Positions 45,651-57,196 of a stretch of 64,000 nt of DNA are shown piece by piece (position 1 is the stretch's first letter; each line of letters starts with the position of its first letter). The DNA comes from Lentinus brumalis (taxonomy: Eukaryota > Basidiomycota > Agaricomycetes > Polyporales > Polyporaceae): assembly GCA_001792895.1 (NCBI GenBank), contig MARA01000004.1, forward strand, positions 2,294,001-2,358,000. Reading direction: 5' to 3'. The position numbers were made by a program, and so were the translations under genes. Below the pieces are notes generated by a model that was not told where the DNA came from, did no database searches, and saw nothing but the letters and a program-made list of their open reading frames with translations.

Positions 45651-48600
45651 TCACCCCTCGTCCATCGTCTCCTCTCCCACGTCCGCAACAGTCTCGACGA
45701 GCTTCCTTATCTTCCCCGCGCTCTTCGGCGCCACGTCGCGCACCTCCGCCAGCAGCTGCGCAAACTTGACTTCGTCGCCCATCAGCCGGTACACCCGTGC
45801 CAGCTGGAACAGCACGTTCGACTCCTCCGGCGACGTGTCCCGCAAGTGCTCGAGGTCTTGCACGGCCTCCTGTGGGTGGTGTCGTAACACGGGCGAACAT
45901 CCGCGGAGACGCAGCGCAAACGCCAGGCAGGTATCAATCAGCCGAGTGAGACCCAGTGATGCGGACTTGAACGCCAAACACTAACCTTGTATCTCTTCAT
46001 GGCGATAAGGATTTTCGCTCGATGATACCGCACGAGCGCATTCTCGGGGGAGTATTCAATCGCCGAACTGAACAACTCCAGCGCCTTGTCTAATTCGCCG
46101 TACCGCTCGCGAACCTAATCACCACGAACGTCCACCGTGAGTAACGCGAAAGCGGATCAGAAAACGGGGTGCTCGCGTATGTCGTTCAAGGTGTGCGAGT
46201 GGTCGTAATCCTCTCACGTAAACGCGTGTCTTCCGCCTGACAGATGGCACGCGAGAGTAAGAAAGCTTGCCCAAGCGACCACAGTCGGAAGACCGTGCTT
46301 ATTGCGCAATAAGCACGGCCCTCGCGATGGGCAACAGCACGTATATCGCATCTCATTCGCTGGCGCCTTTCCCTTAACCTCCTGGATGCCTGTTACGGAA
46401 TCCAGATTCGCCCAAGCACATCCCCGGGACCGTGGGATCGGGCATGGTGCGTGGTTATTCGGAACGGTCACCCACCCTGAACGGCAAACGCATGACCGCA
46501 AGAAAGTACGTACCACACCCACGCAGCCCAGCAGGACGGCGTTCTGCGGATGAATCTGAGAGGCCTTCTTGTAATGGTAGTCCGCGAGACGTAACTTGCT
46601 CATGCGCATATAGCATGTCCCCAGCCCGTACCTGCAGAAGTACGAATGAAGGCTGATAAGCAAGCCACGCACCCCCTTATCGGTGAGACGAAGGAATTAG
46701 ACGCACCAGGCGTTGTAATGTCGTGCATCAGCACGTAAAGCGGACTGGAAGAAGTTGATGGCCTTGCTCAGGTCCTCGTCGATCGACTCGTGTCCGCTCA
46801 GCGTGTAGGCATAGGCACATGTAGGGTCCAGCTGCGCTGCACGTCTGAAACACGTAAGCGCCTGCGTCTTCTCCTTCTGCAACGAGAAGCAGTTTCCGAC
46901 GGCGATCCAGGCTTGCGGGGACTTGGGATCGGTGGAGAGGAGCTCCTGAGCGAGGAAGGACAGCCGGACGTTCCGCTGCAGATGCCACAGGAGCGTCGAG
47001 TACACCTCCATGTCCCACAGCCGATACGGTTCCAGGTTTCTGGCAGCTTCGAAAGCCCGCTCAGCCTATCACGACACGAAGTGAGTCGGGGTCCAGGCGA
47101 ACAGGGTTGCAGTCATGAGACTCGATCACTCACCTCTGGGTATTGGCCGAGCTCGTAGTGCGCCTTGCCCAGCATCGCCATCACTGACGCGGAACGTTTG
47201 TGTTGTGCGGGCAACGTCTCCAGCTCTTCCAGGCATAGCCGGCAATTATAGAGCGCCATTGCCCGTGCCGCACTGGCGAACTTCCGCATCACTTCGTATA
47301 TGTGGTAGTCGGCCAACTCAGTCTCGTATGCTTCTTGGGCAGCCTGCTCCTGTTCCGCCGTCCATATGCCCGATGGAGGCGGAGACGACTCCGAGTGCGC
47401 ATTTTGAGCGACAGGCGAGGTCGGGACGAATGCCGGTAGTTCTGTACCCCCAGGTTCCTCCTCTGCGCCCGACTCGTGCGATTGTGAGCGTGTCTTCGCC
47501 GTAACTCGTCTTCGATCTCGTACAGTCTGCCCAATAGAATTAAGTTTCCTGTATGGACGGACGGGTCCAGTTTGCTCACCTTTGCAATCTTGCTGCCTCC
47601 GCTCTGCAACCTGGAACTGCGTCGCGCCGCCGCGCCTGTTGCAGGCTTTCCGAGGCCGACTGCATGTGACCTAGAGGACGCCGCCGTATTCTGGGCAGGA
47701 CGACCGGAAGATGAGAAGATGTTAGCAATCGTCAGGGCCGGGCGTGCGCGTGCCTTTGAGCTTTTCGTGCGGTCGCCTGTGAGGCCGGGACCGGACGCTA
47801 CGGGCAATATGCCGGTAGACTTCGACGGTTTGAGGTGTGTGTCCGCTGCAGCCGACGAGGGCGGCGCGGTTCGCTGCCGTACGGTAGACCGCAGCTTCTT
47901 GGTCACTGGGCCCGCCTCATCGGCTGAAGAAAGAGGACGCACAGCTGGTGGCTGAACCGCCAATGTGGTTGGCTGCGACCGGCTTGCACGTATGGGACCC
48001 TGAAATGACGGCTCGCCGTAGAAGGAGGAGTCGGTTGTCCCTCTGTCAAGCATCAGCGAATGACGTCGTGACAGATTAATATATCCGACTCACATTGAGT
48101 CTCGTGGGCCAGGTGGTGCGTCCATAGGCTTCCAACCACGAAAGAGGTTACCGCCGTTCCCAGTGTCAGGCGTGAAAAATCCGGCACCTGTTGCAACTGG
48201 TATTGATGTACTGGTCACACCATCTCCTGATCTTCGCTCAGGCAGAGACCGCACGGGGAACAGGTTCTCCACTGGCGGAATATCACCTGCAAATGTGGAC
48301 AGTTATTATCGTACAGTGGGCCAAAGTGCACCCGCATCCGAGTTGAAATGTTGCTGACACTGCCCCATACGGGAGCAGTAAGAAGGAGGAGAAAGATCGC
48401 TCACGCCATGCGCTAGTTGGACCCCCGCGGAGCCGCATGGTCACAACTCGTTGCAAGTGCACTCTTATGTTGTAGTAGACATACCTATTGCGCACAGTCC
48501 TTCAAAAGCCTCCCAGAGCATCGGATTCAACGCCAACGCCTGTCGATAGCTCATAGCTGCACTTTCGTGCAAGTTGCCCTTGAGAGCGGTGTTTCCTGCA

Positions 48601-49093
48601 TGGCAGCAGAGTATTGCTTCATCCGGGAACGCCTTAGCTGTCCGCGCGTTCATTGATTCTGTGGATCCGTCAAGGCGGCGCGAAACAGATTATACGATGT
48701 AAACACGACGCGTCTGAGCGCGAAGTTACAAAGAAACCACTCACGGGATGGTACATATGTGTGGTCCCGCAGACACGTCTCAAGTGCCTCCCGCGCCTGT
48801 CTGTGCCTCCCGAGCTTCATGCAACACTTTGCAGCGACGTCCACACATCCCGTACACCTCGCCTCCAGTGGCAAGTTGACGAGTCTGTATGCAGAATGCG
48901 GCTGGTCGGCCTGCAGGAGCGCGGTGGCATACAGATGGCGCGCGTCGTGGTTCTTGGGATCGAGGACAAAGTATCGTTCGGCATAGAAGAGCGCAGACTT
49001 GGTGAGATTGGCGTCGAGACAGTACCATATGAGCGAAGAGTAGCGTCGACATAGATGCGGTGTCAGAACCGCGAGTGGGACATCCTGGGACAT
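45651..49093 (-). CDS. CDC27: Anaphase-promoting complex subunit Cdc27/APC3
   Basis: TPR scaffold of the APC/C that docks the C-terminal IR tails of Cdc20/Cdh1 and Apc10. The N-terminal TPRs include SSLIWYCLDANLTKSALFYA, ERYFVLDPKNHDARHLYATA and RLVNLPLEARCTGC. A Ser/Pro-rich low-complexity middle follows DIPPVENLFPVRSLPER. The C-terminal TPR superhelix contains AMLGKAHYELGQYPE, LEPYRLWDMEVYSTLLWHLQ, DPKSPQAWIAVGNCFSLQKE, LDPTCAYAYTLSGHE, LRADARHYNAWYGLGTCY, KLRLADYHYKKASQIHPQN and FSSAIEYSPENALVRYHRAK, ending in a short acidic tail. The ExxxRLWDMEVYSTLLWHL block is diagnostic of Cdc27. Start chosen at 49093 (MSQDVPLAVL), just before the first TPR. Confidence 0.93.
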
Positions 49094-49495
49094 AGTGGGC
49101 TCAGCGCATAGACACCGTATTTCTTCCAAAGATTCGGCACGCAGCAGGGACAACGTGCACGGATCGTAGTCGTGGCTGGTGGCGGAGGAAGGAAGAGTGG
49201 TTGAGAAGCGCGGCCTTTGCGCACTCAGAGTCAACCAACCGCGTCTATATGTCACGTGCTACCGTCACTGCTCGGGTCACGATTGCACGCTGCGCGGTGG
49301 TTTGTGGCTAAACGTTCAGTGAGAGGTCTCGACAGCGGCGAGACGTGTCGAACAAGGATGACGAGCAGGGGGAAGCAACAAAGGAATATCGCAATATGGC
49401 AAATGACTCCTGATGCCCTCAAGATCATTTGTATTGTAAGTGATGTACAATGTAGCAATATACTATGCTCGGCTACGAGTCCTTTGTTCAGCAAA

Positions 49496-51581
49496 CTAAT
49501 GCCCATGGCCGTCATCTTCGCCCTTAGACTCTGCGAGAGGAAATATTCAGCATAGGATCGCAGTCAGCAAGCGTACATCCACTCACCAGGTACACATTGA
49601 ATGGCATCATCTATTCTCAGGATTGATACAGCCGCCTCGAAAGCAGACTTCAAACTGCGGACTTTGCTAACCGTTGGCTCAAGGACGCCAGCGGTGACGT
49701 TGTCCCGTACTTGGCCGTTGAGCAAGTCGAGGCCGTACCTCAACAGGGCCTTCTTCGGATCGCCGACGGGTGCGTTTTGTGCAGCGTTGTGGTACGAACG
49801 CAGCTTGGCAACGAGATCGGTCGAGTCCTTCGCCGCGTTCACAGCAAGCGTCTTGGGAATGACCAGGAGGGCGCTGGCGAACTCGGCAATCGCGAGCTGC
49901 TCTCTCGAACCCTAGGGATCCACGATTGGTCAGACCGTCCTAGGATACTCCAGAGTATGAGGGCACTTACAAGTGTCGTAGCGAAGTTCTCCAGGTAGAT
50001 GCTAAGTGCCGTCTCAACTGCACCGCCGCCGGGGACAACACTTCCACTCTCAAGGGTCCGCTTGATGATAGAGAGCGTGTCGTGCAGTGCCCGCTCCATC
50101 TCGTCCAGCATGTAGTCGTTTGCTCCGCGCAACACAATGGAAGAGGAGTTGACGACCTTCGTGCCCTTGATGAGGATAAGTTCGTCGTCGGAGATGCGTT
50201 CTTGTACGACTTCGTCGGCGTATCCGAGATAGCTGGGCTCGAAAGACTCATCACCCTCCAAGTTCGCCAGACTAGAAACGAGCGTCCCGCCGGTCGCTTT
50301 GGCGATGCGACGCAGGTCCTCTTTCCTACACCGGCGAACAGCCATTGCACCTGCCTCCACGAACTCCTTCAGGCACAAGTCATCAATACCCTTGGTAGTC
50401 AAAACGACGTTGGCACCGGCGGCCAAGATTTTGCGTATCCGCTCCAACGTGATTTCGGACTCCCTGGGATGATCGTAGACGTAAGAGATCGACGGTCGAC
50501 CAAAATATTGGAGAAATACGCACCGCTTACGGATATCTTCCAACTGCTCGGGATCGTCCACAAGGATCTGAACGCCGAGTTGCATACGTGCTTTCTGGAG
50601 GTTGATATCAAGGCAAGCAATTTTGGCATTCGTGATGCGCGTCTTCATAGCTGAATGACCAGGTGGTCATTATGACGAACATGTTGAGAATGGACCCGGA
50701 CATACCTTGACTGGCAACAGTGCAGTTGAGAGCGTACCCCTTCACGAATAGCGACTCGCGTGCGCTCCGACCGTGCGCTTTCAGAACGTTGACGGCTTTG
50801 ACCGGGTACTTGATGTCTCCGCGGTTGTTAATCGTCTTCACGGCCAACATGGCGTCCACCGCCATAGGAGCGAAGAGATCGTCATCGCTACCGTTCCCCA
50901 TGAGCATTGATACATGCAGATTGACACTCAAGACCTTCCGCCGCAGATAGATGCAACACTCACCCTCCAATGATCTTGCTCGACATGCTCGTCTTCGCTG
51001 CGTTGATGAGGGCCTCCCGGCCAAGAGTATCCACCTTCACGCTGAGCTGGTCTTGCATAAACTTGCAAGCCTCTCTGCAGGCAAGACGATAGCCGGTGAT
51101 GATCGTGGTAGGATGAATCTTCTGCTTCACAAGCTCGTTCGCGCGCCGAAGGAGCTCCGCGGCAATGAGCACGACCGATGTCGTACCATCGCCGACCTCC
51201 TTGTCTTGCTTCTGCGAGAGGTCAACAAACACGCGTCCGGCCGGATGCTCGACTGCGAGAAGGGAAAGGATTGTTGCTCCATCGTTCGAGATCGTGACTT
51301 CCTGCATTGCAGAATGCGGGTTGAGCAACAGATGCCTACTCGTACGAAGTACGAAGACGCACTCCAATATTATCCACCAGCATCTTGTCAAGACCCATGG
51401 GTCCAAGGGAGCTTTTCACGACGTTCGCAATTGTCTGTGCGGCCAGGACTGTATGGTCTCGCCGTCTGTAAATGCCGCGCGTACTGGAGGTGATGGACGT
51501 ACCATTTTGATCGCGCACATCCTGCCCAGATACACGGTCGCCGCCCAAGAATGCACCCGCACGAGGATCGCGTTGGAACAT
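49496..51581 (-). CDS. TCP1: T-complex protein 1 subunit alpha (CCT1/TCP1)
   Basis: ATP-dependent group II chaperonin subunit, needed for actin and tubulin folding. Exon 1 is [20 protein letters not shown] then DVRDQN. The equatorial domain shows [38 protein letters not shown] and the catalytic/nucleotide motif [20 protein letters not shown]. The intermediate and apical regions have [39 protein letters not shown] and [15 protein letters not shown]. The C-terminal equatorial part has [20 protein letters not shown] and [13 protein letters not shown]. The last exon reads [11 protein letters not shown]. About 550 residues, normal. The alpha subunit is assigned from the N-terminal [11 protein letters not shown] and the [14 protein letters not shown] block. 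Confidence 0.95.
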
Positions 51582-52017
51582 AATGAAGACGTGTCAGGAG
51601 GACGAGATGGTACCGGTCGGGAAGTGTGGACGATTGCGCTCGAGAGATTTCTCTCGAATACGCGCCGGGAGTACCTCCGCATTAGGCAACTGTCTTGGCG
51701 GCGTCTATCACCTCGGCGTACTTGCCAGTCAACTTCTGGACTCCAACTTGAAGTTGACCTGAGCTTGCCCGACTTCTGATAAGTATCTCAACTCAGTGAT
51801 CCCTTGCGTTACCTTCCCAACAAGGTCTTCACCACGTACATACCAAGGTACCCTAGACCAACTGGTGCAATGCTAGACAAGTCCACAAGGCTGCGCTATT
51901 CGAGTTGTCTGATCTCTTAGTTGCAGGTTGTATACAAAATCATGCTATCGCTACAGGTATTATGCTACAGAAATTTGAATCGCTACAAGAGTGTTGTCGC
52001 CGCACTTGGGGTGGCGC

Positions 52018-53028
52018 TCACAATCTCGACCAGAACGGCTGGCGGTCTCGTGTAGCAGGGCTGAAGACCCCGCTTGGGATGTGCACCTGCAGGAAGTCCT
52101 GCGCTGAGTGCTTGGGCGACTTCAGGAACGACCAGCGGCCGCGTTTAGGTGTGACCGACCCCGAAGCCTGCCACAAATGATGTCAACGGTGTGCACGTCA
52201 CCGTATTGTGTGTATCACACATGAGGCCTTAAGGAGTGACGTACCTCTGCAACATCTGCAACAGAGTCAGTTGAGGAGGCGGTGAGCATTGTGGATAGCA
52301 CTGGATGTTCTGTCCCCGAGCTGTCACCAGAGGATATGCCCAAGCCGTGTGCAGGAATGGTGAAAATGGCGGCCTTGTGCGGAAGGTGGTCCATGGTGCC
52401 CTCGATTTGCTCGGGGAACTGCGTCAGGACCGTCCGCTGCACGGGTGTAACCGCTTCAACGAATGATGACGCGCGGGACATAGACACCGTCGTTACTGAA
52501 TCGCTCGTGTCGCTACGAAACGGGTTGCGGAGCTCGCAGGAAGTCGCGGACAGAGATCGGTCCGATACAGGTCTCCGGAGGGTAGGACGAGAGGGCAAGG
52601 CAGGTAGCCTTTTGTCCAGCGCTGTTTGGCTAGTTGAACGTTCGTAAGGATTGGGAAGAGGCTTCGGACTGCCATGAAGGGAATGCTGTGGATATGGACA
52701 GTGAGTCCACGCTCGTTCTGAACACATGGATAACCCACTTGAGAAACCGATCCGCCGTCTGCACTGTGACGTCCAACCGCCATATCAGCCTATTACGGGT
52801 CGTCAGTATATACGTTCGAATCAGTGATACAGTATTGCATACCATGAGATCCTCTGTGGATTTGGGGGTCGCGCTGAAGGCAGCCGGGGCCGTCTTCGGC
52901 CTCTTAACGTTCTTCTATAAGCCATTTCAGCGTCGGCGCGGAAATGAGAACTAGATCGAACGTACCCCAACGCGCTCTTTCCTCAAGACAGCTTTGCTGA
53001 AATCTTCCTTCTTGAATAATTCAAACAT
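52018..53028 (-). CDS. Ser/Pro-rich protein of unknown function
   Basis: Not recognised. Five exons with good GT-AG sites splice to one frame of roughly 260 residues: MFELFKKEDFSKAVLRKERV, then KNVKRPKTAPAAFSATPKST, then ADMAVGRHSADGGSVSQ, then a long Ser/Thr/Pro exon with LPALPSRPTLRRPVSDRS, FRSDTSDSVTTVSMSRASSF and VQRTVLTQFPEQIEGTMDHL, then a last exon ASGSVTPKRGRWSFLKSPKH ending RQPFWSRL. Basic-Ser/Pro sites (SPKH, TPKR) look like kinase targets. No domain, signal peptide or membrane helix. The clean splicing and maintained frame support a real gene. Confidence 0.65.
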
Positions 53029-53539
53029 GGCGACTGTCCCAGACGGTTACACAGATCCAAAGGGGTGAAGGGGAACGGTGGGCCTTCCACCCCCTACGTG
53101 AGGCCGTTATATGCGTCAGAAAGTCTCTGTCCATGAATGCCGAGAACGAGCCCTGCGCAATGTGGATATAAGAGGTCATCCGCCTCTACGATGCGCCGGG
53201 TATTCGTGCACATTCCTGTATGCGGTAAGTCCGGCTTTCCATGCTGTCGGGCGGATGAACTAACCACTTCTGGACTACGTCGAACGGCTGACAGCGCATG
53301 AGGCGGCTTACTTAGGGCCTTATATGAATATGTATCGACAGTACAGCGGGCAGAGCAGTAGACAAGTAGGTAAACCTGAGGCGAACAAGGACAAGATGTG
53401 CTAGCTTAGGCACTTGGCCAGAGGAACCCCAGCGTAGGGTTAGAGGGTGCGTCACGCGATGCGCGTCAGACTCGAGTGCCTCGCCGCCACCACCGCGCAG
53501 GCCGTGTCTCCTCTTCTCTCCCTGCCGTCCACATAGCAA

Positions 53540-55335
53540 ATGGCCCCCATGGACTCCCCCTCAACGCTGTAAATACTCTGCTCTGTCGTAAATGCAATAG
53601 TCTCGCTGACAACAGCCTATGCTCGCGCTGTCCGCAGGCGCACCAGCATGCTGCGAATGCAGATGATTACCTTGCCCAGGGACTCCTCATACCCGCCGCG
53701 GAGGAGCATTATAAGGCTGCAGAGGCCTTCCAAGCCTGCGTCGAGGCGTCGAACGATGACAATGTGCGCTCTTGTTAGAACTCGCTGTTTTCCTTTCTCA
53801 CAAGCGTACATCACTCCATCACGTTTGTCGATCGCTGTCCCCCCATTCTATGGACCATGCGTTATGATAGACCAAGCGCACGCTACGCATGCTGCACAAC
53901 GAGCACATGAAGATGGGCAAAGACCTCCAGCGCCGAATAGCCAAGCTGCGTGAAGAGAACAAGGACCCCGCTCTGCCGCAGAAACCCCAACGGTCATCGA
54001 AGAGTGGGCCGAGCACAAGTAACCCCGTATCTCCCCCGCCGTCAGCTCCTTCCCCCCTCCCCTACCCCAGAATAGGCTGTCGGAGTCGCAACAAACCGTT
54101 GAGGAGTCGTTCATGCTGTTAGGACAGAGAGTATGTTGAGACTGCCTCGCTCGATCAGATCTCAACTCTGATATATTATGTGCATAGAGCGACCCTGGCG
54201 ACGCATTCCACCAGTTTTGGAAGGCTACAGAGGGCATGTTGGAGTACCTCTCGCGACCCGTTGCTTTCGCGACTGCTCCCCTTGCCTCCGAAGACCCGAC
54301 TTCAAAATCCCGGACACGCGAGGCTAGCTCGAATAGCGACACGGATACAGATGACCCGTTCTCCAAGAAAATATCGCGTGGCATTAACCTTGTGAAGGCG
54401 GCGCATTCGAGGATGCTCACAAAGTACGACTCTTCGACGACTGGGTTGGATTCTGATGCGCCTGGACCGAGCACGTTCCCGCCGCCACCCCAACCCGTAC
54501 ATGCCGTTGACTTGCGAGACGACTGGGACGATGACATTCGCGCATTTGAAGGTAGATACCGGCGAAGATCATAAGCTGTACAAGGAGCTGACCACGGCGC
54601 CAGACGACGACATGGCGGACTCGTTCTGCCTTATCCCCTCCAAAGCCGACCCGAGCATCGCGTCACTGAAGGAGGAGAATGCCACGCTCAAGGCAGAGCT
54701 CGAGAAGCAGCAGCAGCAGCTCGCGAAGATGGAGCTGGCGCTCAAGGCACGCCAGGAACAAGATCAGCAGCTACGAGACAGTATCATGCTCGCACGAAAA
54801 GAGGTCTGTCCCGGCTTCCCGCTCACAATCGTTGTATATGCTGATACTGGGCTTCCCTTCCCCCCAGGCACACCGCGCGATGATCTCTTCCACTGTGCTG
54901 CAACGGCCAGCACCGCCGGGGCAGCCCCAGGTCGACATCGCCTCCCTCAATATCAATGTCCCCATGCCCCCAGCCGTTCCCGCACCCGTCGCGGCTCTCA
55001 ATGCGGGGCGCGACCGGGACCCCCAGCTGGTGCGCCGCGTTCGCGAACTCGAGGAAGAGGTCCGCAATCTCCGTGCCGAGAACGAGAAGCAGGTACGTCG
55101 GGCCATCCCAATGCACCCGAACGGAGGCTGACACACGAAGCAGAAGGCGATGATCGTTCGATTTCGGGAGCGGTGGGAGAAGCTAAAGGAATCCGCGAAG
55201 CGAAAGAAGGAGGCAAAGGCTTCAGCCGAGAGCACGAACGTCGTCGGGCAGAGGATAGAGGAGGATCCCGAGGCAGAGGCTGCTGCTGAGCGAGATGACG
55301 CGCGAGGGAGCAAGTCCGTCGAAGTTGCTGCTTGA
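53540..55335 (+). CDS. MIT and coiled-coil protein, NRBF2/Atg38-like
   Basis: The N-terminus (MAPMDSPSTL joined to AHQHAANADDYLAQGLLIPA, then AEEHYKAAEAFQACVEASND) is an MIT-type three-helix domain, completed by TKRTLRMLHNEHMKMGKDLQ and RRIAKLREENK. A Pro/Ser linker and SDPGDAFHQFWKATEGMLEY follow, then an acidic segment, a coiled coil (SLKEENATLKAELEKQQQQL), a second one (VRRVRELEEEVRNLRAENEK) and a basic helix (RFRERWEKLKESAKRKKE). An MIT domain followed by coiled coils matches NRBF2/Atg38, the dimeric accessory subunit of the autophagy PI3-kinase complex I, but this protein is longer and the assignment is by architecture only. Six or seven exons. Confidence 0.7.
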
Positions 55336-56225
55336 GAGCCCACTGGGGCATTCACATTCATATCGCTGGCGGTGTGGGCTCGCTCTCCATCATGTACAAG
55401 TATCTGTCGTCGCTTTCCATGCACATTTGTATGTATCTATAGCTTGGTTGGGTTTCTTATATGTACTTCATACTGCTGTTGCTTCTTTCTACAAGACCTG
55501 TAGTGTCTTGGTACGGCTCCCTATACGCCGGGGCGACCCGATTTCGGCGCTTAATGATTGGTTGTGGTTAGAGCAGAACCCGGGGCCACACAGAAATGCT
55601 CCTTCTGAACTGAGCCCAATTCCTCCCGTGATCATGCACAAAGATACCTATATGTTCCCTTCCATCACGGCATGGTTACTAGCGTAGGGTTCCTCGCCGT
55701 CTACTTAATTCCTCCTTCCTCCTTCCCGCTTAGGCTGTGATCGCCGTTGGGAGAAGATATGGAGACCGCTCAATGCCGCCAGTGGGGCCTCGATACGGCG
55801 TTGTGTAGGCATCAGCTCGACTCGGAGACATGATGTGCAGATAGAGCGTCGACTGCAGGGTTCGCAGTCGTGGTGAGACGAAGGAGTGCGTTGTCGACCG
55901 CAAGATTCCGCTCGAGTCTCACCAAGAACGGAGGCTCCAATCTTGGAGATGATATATATTTGGGAGAACTAACGAGTTGAGGATCCTCCCCCTCCCCCGC
56001 CTGCGAAATCCGGGAAGATGGTCACGAACAGTAGGGGTCATGGTGATGTGGCAACTTGAACTTGTGGTGGTGTCTTATACAACAGAGGATCGCAACTGAG
56101 ACGATGGGGAAGCGGCATAGAGCCCAAATACTGCATATAGTACCTTCACATTGTCAATGAGTGACGGCACTACATAGCCAAGGCGGAGAAATACGCACAT
56201 TGTCAACATGCGCCTTTCCGCAGAA
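55336..56225. other. Convergent 3' spacer
   Basis: About 890 bp between the stops of the MIT-domain gene and MOG1, less GC-rich than the genes around it. No coding sequence supported. Confidence 0.4.
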
Positions 56226-56881
56226 CTACGCGAACAGCCCATAGTCCACAATCCGGAGTGACTTGGCCGCAATCTCGAATACCGCCTTCGCCTGGTTCCA
56301 ATCTTCCTCGCTCACAGCTCCACCATCCGCGCTGACCATGGGAACATTCATGGTCATCACTAGGTCGGTGTTCTTGTCCGATACCCTGTATAGTGCGAGG
56401 AGGATGCGGACCTCGTCTGCCGACGTGCTGTTGAACTTCTGGACCGTCTGTGTACCGTACAGTACCACAGGATTCGGTGTGGCGCCGTTGGACCCATTCG
56501 GGACATCGATCGTCTCGCTGACGTGCTTGGTCTGCGCGTCGTTGTCATGCGCTAGAGCGTCGAAGTGTAGGCTGGGATCAGGGTCAGACGTCAATACAAC
56601 ATAGCTGGTAGCATAGGTGATAGGTGGTAAAGTAACGCACCCGGCAGCTTCTCGAAGGTCTGCCGCGTCCACGCTCTGAAGAACCTCCACGACGATGCTG
56701 ACACCAGAGTCACGCGATATGAATACTTCCTGTGTGTCCGGTACCTGACGGAAGTCGCTGTAAGAGAGTTTAGACTTTACAGAGCACACCCTAGAGCAGG
56801 AATGACGTACGAAGCATCGATCAGGCTTGTAGGCAAAGTTGCGGTGATGGTTCCCCCAAACAGCTCCTTGTTGGCCGACAT
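56226..56881 (-). CDS. MOG1: Ran-binding nuclear import factor Mog1
   Basis: Binds Ran and promotes nucleotide release, supporting nuclear protein import. Exon 1 is MSANKELFGGTITATLPTSL then IDAS; a 53-nt intron leads to DFRQVPDTQEVFISRDSGVS and IVVEVLQSVDAADLREAA. The FRQVPDxQEVF block is the Mog1 signature. Further exons give FDALAHDNDAQTKHV, LLALYRVSDKNTDLVMTMNV and AVFEIAAKSLRIVDYGLFA at the C-terminus. About 185 residues, normal length. Shares a divergent promoter with NDC80. In this window it sits near another Ran-pathway gene, XPO1. Confidence 0.9.
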
Positions 56882-57032
56882 GGTGAAGAGTTCAGTGTTG
56901 CGGGCGCAGAAAAGAGAAGAACAGAGGGGAGAGGAGAAGCTGAGAGATCATGTTGTGAACGAGACTTGAGTCCGAGGCGATGGCTCCGGAGCCGACCCAG
57001 AGGCTTTCGCGCGCACGTGTCCGTGTGACCGC

Positions 57033-57052
57033 ACGCGTTTCTGTCAACGCGT
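57033..57052. promoter_or_regulatory. Two MCB boxes (ACGCGT) in the MOG1/NDC80 promoter
   Basis: ACGCGT occurs at 57033-57038 and 57047-57052, about 145-165 bp before the NDC80 start. Paired MCB boxes are the typical binding arrangement for MBF-type G1/S factors. A CT-rich tract (CTCCTCTCCTCTCC) lies between them and the NDC80 start. Confidence 0.5.
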
Positions 57053-57196
57053 ACCGCGTCGAGCTCAGGTTCGCTTCCAACCACGACCTCCTCTCCTCTC
57101 CTCTCCGCATCCCGTCCTCGCCCCTCTTGTCTCGGACTGCGCTCTTTCTTTACTTGGCGACCTCCTTCTCCGCGCTCTGCACGCAGCCTAGCTATC

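Noticed and set aside
45163..45984. 273-codon plus-strand frame
   Set aside because: Antisense to the final CDC27 exon over its 3' part; composition and lack of motifs mark it as a shadow in GC-rich DNA.
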